The notes: generated by a model from the sequence alone, not told the origin. Positions 36,203 through 44,534 are shown, counted from the first letter of the stretch. The stretch is 64,000 nucleotides of DNA from Secundilactobacillus folii (GCF_009720675.1 NZ_WNJO01000005.1:1-64000); one strand, 5' to 3'. A program made the numbers and translations.

Positions 36203-37240
36203 TTATTGAGCGGATGAACTATTAGCTGAGCTGGAGCTAGCGGTTGCAGCTGAATCGATATCCAGTACCCCTGAGTAGACCCAGTATTGCTTAGCACCTG
36301 AAGCGGTACTAAACGTGATGCGGTACCAAGTAGAACCAGATTCATCTTTAACGCCCTTGTCGTTAATATAAACTTTCTTACCTGTTGAAGCCTTAACTGA
36401 TGACCAGCTGTACTTCTTCATATTCGTGTACGCATTCTTCACGTGATTGTAAAGTCGGTACTTGGAATAATTAGTAGACAATTTTGCGGTCTCGGTAGTC
36501 TTGGAGTAAGTGACTTTGTCGAGTTTCGTTGCAGCGGATGAACTGCTTGCCGTTGAAGCAGAACCAGAAAAGTCGTTCTTATAGTAGGATGATACCAGTT
36601 GATAGAACTGAATCATCGTATAGCCTTGACCAAAGTACTTTTTACCAGTGCTTGAATAGTAGCCAACTGGGTCGGTATGATCAGAGCCACCCAAGTATTT
36701 AGCAACGGCTCGGTGAGACCAGACAGTCCCTTTGCCATCGTAGTCCGCACGGTTTGGCTTCAAGCCATATTGGTGCAGCAGGTAGGCGGTGTACCAAGCA
36801 GCGTTAGAAACTTCGTGGGCAAATGCAGACTTGCTGTGAACTTCAACTTGTTCAAATTGAACGAAGCGCGCGTTGCCAGGGAAGCCAACACCCCAAGAAA
36901 GGTAGTTCGTGTTGGCAATGTTGATAATGTGCGTGGCATCAACGAATGAGTGCACGAAAGCGTTCTTATAGTTAGCCTTCATGTAAGCAATTTCGTTATA
37001 AATCGTAGAACTTGGGTTGGCAGTCTCGTGGACGACCACACCTTCAGGTTTACCAACACCATGTCGGTAAGCATTCTTTGGGAAACCTTTCCAAACGTTG
37101 CTAGTGACGTTGGCAGGTTTAATATTTTGGCTATCAATGTAGCTATTAACGGCAGAGCTGGCATGCGCTGTCGTGGTTCCGGCCGCACCCACAGTAAATA
37201 GGGTCAGCAAACCGGTTAAAAGCAATGGAATTTTTTTCAC
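36203..37240 (-). CDS. Secreted N-acetylmuramoyl-L-alanine amidase
   Basis: This 345-residue exported protein has a signal peptide over about the first 28 residues (KKIPLLLTGLLTLF, then TTTAHASS). An Amidase_2/PGRP-like domain follows with GVVVHETANPSS, FVHSFVDATHIINIA and VWSHRAVAKYLGGSDHTDP, which carry the zinc and catalytic residues. After a Ser-rich linker, a C-terminal SH3-like wall-binding module (STWYRITFSTASGAKQYWVY) is followed by a Ser tail. It should cleave the glycan-peptide bond of peptidoglycan during growth or lysis. GTG 37240 is preferred because GGAGA lies 10 nt upstream, whereas ATG 37249 nearly abuts it. Confidence 0.85.
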   Translation of the reverse strand: MKKIPLLLTGLLTLFTVGAAGTTTAHASSAVNSYIDSQNIKPANVTSNVWKGFPKNAYRHGVGKPEGVVVHETANPSSTIYNEIAYMKANYKNAFVHSFVDATHIINIANTNYLSWGVGFPGNARFVQFEQVEVHSKSAFAHEVSNAAWYTAYLLHQYGLKPNRADYDGKGTVWSHRAVAKYLGGSDHTDPVGYYSSTGKKYFGQGYTMIQFYQLVSSYYKNDFSGSASTASSSSAATKLDKVTYSKTTETAKLSTNYSKYRLYNHVKNAYTNMKKYSWSSVKASTGKKVYINDKGVKDESGSTWYRITFSTASGAKQYWVYSGVLDIDSAATASSSSANSSSAQ

Positions 37241-37470
37241 GTTAGTCATCTCTCCATAAACATCATTTTTTATTTATATGAACGGTCAATTCATTTTCCT
37301 AGGTAATACTACCGAGAAATGGCGGTCTTGACAAGCCAATTAAATTCATGAAAGCCTAATATTACAGTGATAGACACTGCATTAATGGGCAAAACTGGAC
37401 TTGTTTTCAATCATATTAAGAACAGGTAACAAAAATCTAAAGGTCCACGACAGTTTTACATTATTGGACA

Positions 37471-37783
37471 ATTGGTGCTGATTTGTTTAGGCACCAATAG
37501 TTGGGTATGGCTCATCAGTGAGTAATCAGCAAAAGTAACTCAATGAGATGAGCGGGTTAAGCAGCAGTTTTGTTGAGGTGATTTTTGCGACACTGTTATT
37601 CAAATCTTTGTGTCGAAAGTCATCGCTCGATGTTCTGCTACTCTTATCTGCTGCTTGTTCGGCTTCTCATGCAGAGGCTTTTACCTCTAGGAAAATAGCT
37701 GATGTTTGGAATTCACACTAAATAAGCCTTCAGTTGGCCGAGTTCCAACAATCAAGTTGAAACAGCCATCTAAAGGCTTATTT
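37471..37783. other. Cluster of consecutive long-stem hairpins in non-coding DNA
   Basis: Four hairpins follow one another. ATTGGTGC (37471-37478) pairs with GCACCAAT (37491-37498). GCTCATC (37510-37516) plus inner TGAGT pairs with ACTCA plus GATGAGC (37547-37553). AAGCAGCAG (37559-37567) pairs with CTGCTGCTT (37648-37656) and encloses CGACAC/GTGTCG and CATCG/CGATG. AAATAAGCCTT (37720-37730) pairs with AAGGCTTATTT (37773-37783). A weaker AGAGG/CCTCT lies at 37673-37688. The last stem is 19 bp after the perR stop and may end its transcript. The only reading frame inside (57 codons) has no support. The rest of the gap (37241-37470) shows nothing clear. Confidence 0.7.
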
Positions 37784-37801
37784 GGAATTTATCAAGCCAG
37801 C

Positions 37802-38266
37802 TTAGGAAGCCAAGGTAACACCCTTAGCTTGGCATTCTGGGCATAGACCATAAAGCTCGATATGACTACTGTTAAAAGTGTAGCCGGACTGCTGTTTTGC
37901 AGTGTTTTTGAGCATTTCGTTAATTTGTGGCAAATTTGGATCATAAATATCTGTAACCTTACCACAGTTTTCGCAAATGGCGTGGTAGTGGGGACGACCA
38001 AAGAAGTCGTAACGCACACCACCATTTTCGTTCGGTATCTCGATCACAATTCCCAGTTCAACGAATAGGTTTAGAGTATTGTACACAGTTGCCAAACTCA
38101 ACGAATCCATTTTTGGAGCTAATTCCTGATAAATGGTTTCTACCGGTGGATGATTCTCGTGAGTCATCAGGTAGTCTAGAATTAGTTTACGTTGCGGCGT
38201 GACCCGAACGTGCTGTTCACGTAGCTTTTTCAAAGCTGAATCCAGAGCATCGTTAGATTCTGCCAT
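37802..38266 (-). CDS. perR: Fur-family peroxide regulator PerR
   Basis: This 154-residue metalloregulator has a winged helix in residues 15-80 (VRVTPQRKLILDYLMTHENH). Metal-site residues His39, Asp87, His93, His95 and Asp106 correspond, with an offset of two, to the Fe/Mn site of Bacillus PerR; Asp rather than Glu at 87 supports PerR over Fur. The structural zinc site is CENC (98-101) and CPEC (142-145). Metal-catalysed oxidation of the His residues would release DNA and derepress peroxide defence. A PerR-box-like sequence lies just upstream, suggesting autoregulation. Confidence 0.88.
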   Translation of the reverse strand: MAESNDALDSALKKLREQHVRVTPQRKLILDYLMTHENHPPVETIYQELAPKMDSLSLATVYNTLNLFVELGIVIEIPNENGGVRYDFFGRPHYHAICENCGKVTDIYDPNLPQINEMLKNTAKQQSGYTFNSSHIELYGLCPECQAKGVTLAS

Positions 38267-38288
38267 ACCTGAACCCCCTCCTTTCAGA

Positions 38289-38303
38289 TTAGACTAATTA
38301 TCA
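38289..38303 (-). promoter_or_regulatory. Candidate PerR box upstream of perR
   Basis: TTAGACTAATTATCA matches the Per box TTATAATNATTATAA at 11 of 14 defined positions and lies 23 bp before the perR start codon, next to a -10-like TATAGT on the minus strand. Confidence 0.55.
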
Positions 38304-38348
38304 GCTAACTATATTAAAACACTTCTTTTAGAAATATTCCAGGGAAGC

Positions 38349-38738
38349 TTATTTAATAATCAGTTCGGTTTGTGAACTGCCAAAGGTATTTTTCGCAAAT
38401 CCTGCCATGTAAGTCTGAATCTCATTGACCAATTCATCGTCTGGTTTGGTCATTGGAACGATGGTTAGTTGTGCCGATGAAGATGCACGACTACTTGGCG
38501 TCAATTGAACGATTCCCCGGAAAACATCGGTTTGTTTTTCAGCGACCCCCCAGGTCAACGACTGATCATGCATCACCGTGCTCATTTGCCGGTTGACGTA
38601 CTTGGCCGTTTCAATGATTGTTTCATTGGGGACGGTTTGTCGACGCAGTAAATTGATATCTTTGACTTTAAACTGGGTCAGCCAGTCCATCGTGAAATGG
38701 GGTGTCATGATTGGGTGATAACGTTCAAATTTTGCCAT
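38349..38738 (-). CDS. Hypothetical protein, possibly GNAT-derived
   Basis: This 129-residue protein has GAAGGA before ATG 38738. The middle part, LTWGVAEKQTDVFRGIVQLT, resembles the two-strand turn of RimJ/RimL-type acetyltransferases, where a substrate-side strand is followed by a GxI core strand. However, the acetyl-CoA-binding loop (R/QxxGxG/A) is absent, so it is either a divergent or a non-catalytic relative. It lies 82 bp upstream of perR and on the same strand. I do not recognise a family with certainty. Confidence 0.55.
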   Translation of the reverse strand: MAKFERYHPIMTPHFTMDWLTQFKVKDINLLRRQTVPNETIIETAKYVNRQMSTVMHDQSLTWGVAEKQTDVFRGIVQLTPSSRASSSAQLTIVPMTKPDDELVNEIQTYMAGFAKNTFGSSQTELIIK

Positions 38739-38888
38739 GTTGGTCCTTCTTTTTAGTTAGTAGGTGTTTAAAAGTTTAACACAGAATAGTGTGGGGTGGT
38801 GCATACAACGACTTAAATTTTCATGGATTTAATATTCCTCTTTAAAATTATCAGACGGATTCAAGTGGATCAAGTCGGGCTAGACCTG

Positions 38889-38897
38889 TGCTATAAT
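38889..38897 (+). promoter_or_regulatory. Extended -10 promoter of the lactonase gene
   Basis: TGCTATAAT provides a TGn extension plus a perfect -10 box, 42 bp before the start codon, without a clear -35 box. Confidence 0.6.
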
Positions 38898-38939
38898 GAA
38901 CAAGTGGAATTTAAAAATTAGCATAGTGGAGGATCGAAC

Positions 38940-39980
38940 ATGATTGAAACATTTTTAATCGGTACCTATACGCACAAAAGTAGTGAAGGGGTTTACGAGC
39001 TACAATTGGACACTGACAAAAAGCAACTGCAAAATTTAGAGCTGGTTGGCAGGGCCGGTAACCCCACGTACGTGACTGAATCAAAGGCCCACAAGGTTTA
39101 CGCCATTGATGCTGAGTCAGAAGACGGTAAGAAAATCGGTGGCCTGAAGATCTTTGATGCAGCTGAAAAACCGTTTAAAGAACTGGGTAAAACTTTAACT
39201 CCAGGGACCTCACCGGCCTACGTCACGGTTGATGAAGCTCGCCAGTTTGTTTATACTGCAAATTACCATACCGGCATCGTTACGGTTTATAAAATCGAAT
39301 CAGATGGAACGCTAACAACCACGGATACCGCCAAGCATACAGGTGCCGGTCCGCGACCTGAACAGCAGGATGGTCCCCATCCGCACTTCTCCGACCTCAC
39401 GCCTGATAATCGGCTAGTTGTCTGCGACTTAGGTAACGATACGGTTTATCTTTACGACGTCAGTGATGACGGTAAGTTGACCGAGCACTCACGCTTTAAC
39501 TGTGCGCGGGGATTTGGACCGCGTCACATTGTCTTCAATACCGATAAAAACGTTGCTTACCTGGTTGGTGAACTTGGCAGTGGTGTTGCAGTTCTCGATT
39601 ATGATGCCGCTGAAGGCAAGTTCTCTCTGCGTCAATCCTTAAGCACAATTCCAAGTGACTGGACTGCTCATAACGGTGCTGCAGCTGTGCGGTTATCCAC
39701 TGACCAGCACTACCTATACGTTTCCAACCGCGGCTTCAATTCCATTGCGACGTTTAAAGTTGAAGTTAATGGTGAGTTAACGCTGATCGATCAGATACCT
39801 TCAGAAGGTGATTTTCCACGGGATTTCAACTTTAACGCCGATGAGAAGTTTGTGATCTTAGTCAATCAAAATACTGATAATGCGACTTTGTACAGCCGGA
39901 ACGCAGACAGTGGTAAATTAACACTGGTCCAAAAGGACTTCACAGTTCCAGAAGGGGTTTGTGTGGCGCCCACAAAATAA
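38940..39980 (+). CDS. pgl: Lactonase-family beta-propeller (6-phosphogluconolactonase type)
   Basis: This 346-residue seven-bladed propeller of the YbhE/lactonase family contains LIGTYTHKSSEGVYELQLD, GTSPAYVTVDEARQFVYTANYHTG, GPHPHFSDLTPDNRLVVCDLGND, GFGPRHIVFNTDKNVAYLVGE and YLYVSNRGFNSIATF, which include the conserved Glu, His and Arg around the active site. It would hydrolyse 6-phosphogluconolactone in the oxidative pentose-phosphate route, the main sugar route in heterofermentative lactobacilli. GTGGAGGA precedes ATG 38940. It is monocistronic with its own terminator. Confidence 0.85.
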   Translation: MIETFLIGTYTHKSSEGVYELQLDTDKKQLQNLELVGRAGNPTYVTESKAHKVYAIDAESEDGKKIGGLKIFDAAEKPFKELGKTLTPGTSPAYVTVDEARQFVYTANYHTGIVTVYKIESDGTLTTTDTAKHTGAGPRPEQQDGPHPHFSDLTPDNRLVVCDLGNDTVYLYDVSDDGKLTEHSRFNCARGFGPRHIVFNTDKNVAYLVGELGSGVAVLDYDAAEGKFSLRQSLSTIPSDWTAHNGAAAVRLSTDQHYLYVSNRGFNSIATFKVEVNGELTLIDQIPSEGDFPRDFNFNADEKFVILVNQNTDNATLYSRNADSGKLTLVQKDFTVPEGVCVAPTK

Positions 39981-40027
39981 GGATTCGAAAGTGATTAAAT
40001 AAGATTCATCTAAGCACTCTCATTTTT

Positions 40028-40053
40028 AAACCCCGATGAGTTCGGGGTTTTTA
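40028..40053 (+). terminator. Terminator of the lactonase gene
   Basis: AAACCCCGA (40028-40036) pairs with TCGGGGTTT (40041-40049), followed by further Ts. Confidence 0.85.
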
Positions 40054-40117
40054 AATGGCTTCTTTAGCCTAAATTAGAACTTGCTAAAAGTGGTTCTAAA
40101 TCCCTATACATGGGCAT

Positions 40118-40131
40118 TGGAAGCGTTACAA
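40118..40131 (+). promoter_or_regulatory. cre-like site upstream of the small membrane protein gene
   Basis: TGGAAGCGTTACAA fits the CcpA cre pattern except for one base and lies 44 bp before the next start codon. Confidence 0.4.
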
Positions 40132-40174
40132 TGACCGTGGATAGAAAATCTGTTAGGCAAGGAGTGAGAATGAC

Positions 40175-40456
40175 ATGATGAATCGAATTAATCTTCAGTT
40201 GGTTGCAATGGGGCGTCAGGTTTCGCGGGGGCGTGTTTTGATACTGATGTTAAATATTATCGCCTTCATGACCTTGATTCTCAGCTCATCTGATTTATTG
40301 ATTAGCCTCATAATTTTCTCGAGTCTAATATTATTGAACGGTCACTTCATTGTATTTGGCACGACCAAAGAGGCTCATGGACTCCAGGAACTGGATCTGT
40401 GGATCGTTGGTCTGACCCTATTTGCCGGTTATATGAGATTAATGTTTGGCATCTAA
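40175..40456 (+). CDS. Small membrane protein
   Basis: This 93-residue protein has three hydrophobic segments: around residues 21-34 (VLILMLNIIAFMTLIL), 38-55 (LLISLIIFSSLILL), and a C-terminal WIVGLTLFAGYMRLMF. Charged residues between the second and third form a short loop (GTTKEAHGLQELD). AAGGAGTG lies upstream of the ATG pair at 40175 and 40178. Strong terminators flank it on both sides, so it is transcribed alone. No family is recognised. Confidence 0.6.
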   Translation: MMNRINLQLVAMGRQVSRGRVLILMLNIIAFMTLILSSSDLLISLIIFSSLILLNGHFIVFGTTKEAHGLQELDLWIVGLTLFAGYMRLMFGI

Positions 40457-40490
40457 TCTACACCAAAAAGCACTCATTTAAATCATAAAT

Positions 40491-40542
40491 AAAGCAATCG
40501 CAGGTGAACTTCTCAACTTGGAAGTTTAACTGCGATTGCTTT
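40491..40542. terminator. Bidirectional terminator between convergent genes
   Basis: AAAGCAATCGCAG (40491-40503) pairs perfectly with CTGCGATTGCTTT (40530-40542), with additional AACTTC/GAAGTT pairing inside. Confidence 0.88.
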
Positions 40543-40555
40543 GTTTAGTCTATCA

Positions 40556-41452
40556 TCAGTCATTTTCATGTGACAGGTAACGGTTCATAATCGTCAGATG
40601 GTGCTGAATGGTCAGCGATTTCAGTACGCCCATCCCAGGGAAATGGTGTGCTTGTGCCAATCTTTGCAAGGAGGCTGTAGCAGGCGTTTGATTGATCCGT
40701 GGCTGGTGGGCGATCCAGTTAACAGTCTTCGTCAGTGCTTCAAAGTACTTTTCTTTTTGGTGCTTAAAGTCTGCATGCTGGTCGGAAATAAAGTGGCGGA
40801 TCCGAACTTGATTACCCTTTAAATAAATCAGATGAATACCGACGGTTCGACTGGGGAAACCACGTTCGTAGTAAGTTGCTCCCTGAGTCAGGTAATCGCC
40901 AAAGCCAATTTCGCCGTATTGCCCAGCAAATTGGGCGTCATTACTCCAGAAGCTGTCTGGCATACTGGTAAATTCAAAACCGTGCTCCGGAACGCTAAAG
41001 TGGTCGAAGAGGTGACCAAATTGACGCCCCTTTAACAAGCGTCGAATACGCGCTTCTGGTGGTACGAGTAAAGTCGTCGACTGCGGCAGCCAATCATGAT
41101 CCAAAAATAATTTTAAATCGGCGAAGTGCTGAACGATGACCAGACTGTTTTCTAAGTGCTTAGGCGGGAGTAGCGGCGTTAACACATATGCCCTTTGAAT
41201 GTCTGGCGTTTTCATAAGACCGTCGATAGGGTAACGTTGGGCTGCCTGGAAATGGTAGTGATCTACCTGTGGATCTTGAATCACCGCCAGTGGCTGGCTA
41301 CGGTCAATAAAGTACTGAATGGTTTTGGGCAGCGCCGGCACATCTCGAACCGGTTCAATAATGGGCACAATGTTTTTGTGGGGCTGGCTGGCAAATGCAG
41401 TGAGTGCTTTTAAGTCATATTGTCGGCCACGAAAGTAGGGGTAGTAGATCAT
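40556..41452 (-). CDS. sce7725 family protein
   Basis: This 298-residue protein begins MIYYPYFRGRQYDLKALTAF, followed by NIVPIIEPV, the N-terminal pattern of the sce7725 family, which also resembles phage 'beta' proteins. Further segments are GEIGFGDYLTQGATYYERGF and the C-terminal TKTVNWIAHQPRINQTPATA. No catalytic motif is obvious. It is the last gene of a three-gene operon: its ATG overlaps the TGA of the nuclease-like gene in ATGA. In other genomes sce7725 genes pair with sce7726 genes that look like PD-(D/E)XK nucleases, so the nuclease-like neighbour may be the functional counterpart. The function is unknown. Confidence 0.75.
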   Translation of the reverse strand: MIYYPYFRGRQYDLKALTAFASQPHKNIVPIIEPVRDVPALPKTIQYFIDRSQPLAVIQDPQVDHYHFQAAQRYPIDGLMKTPDIQRAYVLTPLLPPKHLENSLVIVQHFADLKLFLDHDWLPQSTTLLVPPEARIRRLLKGRQFGHLFDHFSVPEHGFEFTSMPDSFWSNDAQFAGQYGEIGFGDYLTQGATYYERGFPSRTVGIHLIYLKGNQVRIRHFISDQHADFKHQKEKYFEALTKTVNWIAHQPRINQTPATASLQRLAQAHHFPGMGVLKSLTIQHHLTIMNRYLSHEND

Positions 41453-42144
41453 TGATGACTGGCCTCCAGTAACTGATGCTGCAGACGGGCCACTTCAAGG
41501 TTTAAGGCATCAACTTCCTCTTGTAAAGCAGTCACCGCATTGGTCTGTGTTTCCTTTATGAATCTTTCGTAAAAATTATTTTCTGGATCATAAATATCGT
41601 AGTGCTGATGTCGCTTTTTAAGTTCGCTGAACAACCGGTCAGTCGAATACTGGCTGATTCCCGTGTCCACACGCTTGGCTTTGCGGACTTCACGTGCCAG
41701 CGAATAAAGGAAGTTGCGCATCAGTTCACCACTGTCCAGCTGCAGTTCTTGGTAGCGCGGCTTTTTTTCGACGGTCAAGTAACCAGGTGTCAGCACTGGT
41801 TCTGTGGCAGCCTCCAGCTGCATTTTGTCATATTTTTGATAACTCATGACGCCGATCTCAGCTGGAATCTCAGCCTTGATTTCTTGATAAAGTGACAGTG
41901 GTAACACGAAGTAGTTATAGTTGCCTATAAAAGAAAGCTTAGCGTTGGAGTGAAAGTCGTTTTTGGTGACTTTAAGCTCGTAACAGCGCCACTCATCTTG
42001 ACCGTTCGGCAACCGTTGGTAACTTAACGTATCAACGATTCCGTGGTCGTCTGGCATCGTCACTTCTTCAACCGCAATACTGCCAGTTTCCTGACAAGTT
42101 TCGTAGAGTGTCTTTTCCAAATCTAACGTCAATTTTGTTTTCAC
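41449..42144 (-). CDS. PD-(D/E)XK-like (MmcB-type) protein
   Basis: This 231-residue protein starts at GTG 42144, overlapping the helicase stop codon. Residues 25-85 show a nuclease-like core: VDTLSYQRL, with Asp after a Glu-rich strand, then about 15 residues on, CYELKVTKNDFHSNAKL with the E-x-K pair, then NYNYFVLP. This matches the restriction-like fold of MmcB-type proteins, which use IVDxL, EIKxSxxDF and a final YFxVP strand. The C-terminal 50 residues, with TNAVTALQEEVDALNLEVAR, form a probable coiled coil. It probably binds or cuts DNA with the helicase encoded before it (inference). Confidence 0.65.
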   Translation of the reverse strand: MKTKLTLDLEKTLYETCQETGSIAVEEVTMPDDHGIVDTLSYQRLPNGQDEWRCYELKVTKNDFHSNAKLSFIGNYNYFVLPLSLYQEIKAEIPAEIGVMSYQKYDKMQLEAATEPVLTPGYLTVEKKPRYQELQLDSGELMRNFLYSLAREVRKAKRVDTGISQYSTDRLFSELKKRHQHYDIYDPENNFYERFIKETQTNAVTALQEEVDALNLEVARLQHQLLEASHQ

Positions 42145-44534
42145 TTTGCTTGCTCCTTTGTAGCGACCATTTTCCAGAATTGTTCGATGGTGGGTGCGAG
42201 TTCATTGGCAGCGTGCAAAACGCGGTGGTACTGCCAATGCGGCGGAAAGTAACGGGTGTAACGACGACTGGCAAAACGTTGGTCCATCAGTAAAATTACA
42301 CCAACGTCCTTGGCACTGCGAATGAGTCGTCCAGCCGCTTGAAAGACGTGATTGAGACCAGGTAACTGGTAGGCGTAATCGAAGCCCGGTTCACCCTGAG
42401 CGTCAAAGTAATCGCGCAGTAAGTCGTTTTCCGTACTCAGACCAGGTAAGCCAACGCTCACAATACCCACGCCAATTAGCCGATCAGCTGTTAAGTCGAT
42501 GCCCTCAGAGAATAAGCCACCGAGGATCGCGAAGCCAACGAGCGATTCACTGGGGTCTGGCTTAAAGGCCTTGAGAAAATCAGCCCGTTGCGTTTCACTC
42601 ATATTATTCTTTTGAACTACGGTTTTGACCGCTGGATAGGCCGTTTTGAATGCCAGGCTGACGGTTCCTAAAAAACTATATGACGGCAGAAAAACCAGAT
42701 AATTGCCGGTTTTACCACTGACTAAGGTCTTAATACTAGTGATAATTTTGGCCAAATTAGCTTCGCGATTACGGTAGGTGGTGCTGATATAATCGGTGAT
42801 CAGGATACTTTGGTGCTTGGGTGGAAATGGCGATGGTAGTTGATAGCAAAGACTTTCCTCATTACCGCCGAGAACGCGCTGATAGTACTCCAGTGGCGAA
42901 AAGGTGGCGGAAAATAGAACTGCGCCACGCCCCTTTGAGAGGCAGTCATGCAGGAATGCGCTCGGGTCTAAGCAGAGCTGTTTAAAAGTAATTTCACGGT
43001 CCTGGTCATCGCCCAAATTGATTTTAGTCCGGTAAGTTTCATCGTAAAAGTCAGCAATTTTCAGGTAACTCAGGGCGGCAAAATAGTAGTCTAAAACCGC
43101 CTTGGTGAATGGTGTCTGCGGCCGTTTTTCATCGCTGATCCAGTCACTGATATGATCACTTAATTTAACAACTGCTTTATTGAAGTCATCAGCGGGACGA
43201 TTGAAGACGGTTTCGGTATCGTTGCTTTCCATCAGGGGTCCAGCCACCTTAAAAAATGCCCGTCGCATAGTACGAAGAGCACGTAACAAAGTTGGGGTGC
43301 CCTCGGGTGAATTCTTAGTGGTGGCAATCAGGTCCGTTAGCGGTTCCAGTGATAGTTCTGCCGAGTACATATCACGTGAGCGACTAACTAGATTGTGGGC
43401 TTCATCAACCAGGAAAAAATTATCGTCGTCATGGTCAACGGCAAAGAACCGCTGCAAGTAGACTTTTGGGTCAAACAAATAGTTGTAGTCGCAAATAATC
43501 ACGTCACAAAACAAGCTGACGTCTAAAGAGAATTCGAAGGGGTCGAGCTGATGTTTGCGGGCGTACGTTTCAATCGTTTCACGCGTGATGGCAGTTTCGT
43601 TTTGCAAAATATCTTTTAAAGCTGGTTTCAGCCGGTCATAATAACCCACCATATACGGATTATCTTCTGGGGCTAGGTCGGCTTCTTCTGGGAAAGTAAT
43701 TGCGTCCTTGGCCGTTAGTGTGATGCTGTGCAGGATCAGCCCTTCTTGAGCCAAGAGTTCTAGGGCTTGTTCTGCCACCCGGCGTGTACTCTGCTTGGCC
43801 GTGAGGTAAAAAAGACGTTGAATCTGGTCTTCACCCATTGCTTTGATGCACGGAAAGACCGTTGAAATGGTTTTACCCGTTCCAGTTGGGGCTTCAATAA
43901 AGAGCTGTTTCTTCAAACTCAAAGCTTTGTAGACGGCAACCGCGAGCTCCCGCTGACCCGTTCTGTAATGGTCGAAAGGAAATGTCAGGTCTTTAATGGA
44001 TTCATTACGACGATTTCGCAGGTCAGCGCGCAGCTTTAGCCAGGATTCATATTCGTGAGTGACGCTCTCAAATAGCTGAGTCGCTTCGCCCAGCGTATAA
44101 GTGATCTTTTTAGCGGTCACTTCCTCGGTCGTTCGTCGGTAGTAAGTGAGCTGGAGAGTGACTTGGTTAAGGTTTTCGTCAGTCATTAAAATGTAGGCGT
44201 ACATTTTGACCTGGCTCCAGTAGAGGGTCAGGGTGTTATCAGAAAGTTCGTCAAAGGCTGCGTCAGAAGTCTTGATTTCTTCTATCAGGGTGGCTTCACC
44301 GTTTAAAATGACACCGTCAGCACGGCCGTGAATGAGGAATGACTTGCCTGCCAAGGTCACTTCACGCTGCAAACTATATTCTTTTTGGTATTTTTCACCG
44401 CGAGACCGCTGCAGCATCCGGTGGATCTGGGCACCTTCTAACGCGGTATTCAGACTGTTCAGACTAGCGTTTAAGTCGCCAGACCGCAGTGTAAACTCAA
44501 CTAGCTCGCGAATTCCTAGTTTGGCTGTCGTCAT
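42141..44534 (-). CDS. XPD/DinG-like DNA helicase with N-terminal PD-(D/E)XK domain
   Basis: This 797-residue protein has an N-terminal RecB-like nuclease module, HGRADGVILNGEATLIEEIK (residues 69-88), with Asp, Glu and Lys in the expected order. The superfamily 2 helicase follows with a Q-like HYRTGQRELA (189-198), Walker A EAPTGTGKT (214-222), DEAH in LVDEAHNL (377-380), ICDYNYLFDP (347-356) and the late QAAGRLIRSAKDVGVILLMD. Relatives carry four Fe-S cysteines between Walker A and DEAH; here the CPYA- and CPFEFSLD-type positions read DNPYMVGYYDR and LDPFEFSLD, so the cluster seems lost. First gene of the operon, it overlaps the next by 4 bp. Confidence 0.85.
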   Translation of the reverse strand: MTTAKLGIRELVEFTLRSGDLNASLNSLNTALEGAQIHRMLQRSRGEKYQKEYSLQREVTLAGKSFLIHGRADGVILNGEATLIEEIKTSDAAFDELSDNTLTLYWSQVKMYAYILMTDENLNQVTLQLTYYRRTTEEVTAKKITYTLGEATQLFESVTHEYESWLKLRADLRNRRNESIKDLTFPFDHYRTGQRELAVAVYKALSLKKQLFIEAPTGTGKTISTVFPCIKAMGEDQIQRLFYLTAKQSTRRVAEQALELLAQEGLILHSITLTAKDAITFPEEADLAPEDNPYMVGYYDRLKPALKDILQNETAITRETIETYARKHQLDPFEFSLDVSLFCDVIICDYNYLFDPKVYLQRFFAVDHDDDNFFLVDEAHNLVSRSRDMYSAELSLEPLTDLIATTKNSPEGTPTLLRALRTMRRAFFKVAGPLMESNDTETVFNRPADDFNKAVVKLSDHISDWISDEKRPQTPFTKAVLDYYFAALSYLKIADFYDETYRTKINLGDDQDREITFKQLCLDPSAFLHDCLSKGRGAVLFSATFSPLEYYQRVLGGNEESLCYQLPSPFPPKHQSILITDYISTTYRNREANLAKIITSIKTLVSGKTGNYLVFLPSYSFLGTVSLAFKTAYPAVKTVVQKNNMSETQRADFLKAFKPDPSESLVGFAILGGLFSEGIDLTADRLIGVGIVSVGLPGLSTENDLLRDYFDAQGEPGFDYAYQLPGLNHVFQAAGRLIRSAKDVGVILLMDQRFASRRYTRYFPPHWQYHRVLHAANELAPTIEQFWKMVATKEQAK

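Noticed and set aside
37548-37721. 57-codon frame with a lipobox-like LSAAC
   Set aside because: No ribosome site, the Cys lies too far from the N-terminus for a lipoprotein, and the frame spans nested perfect hairpins.
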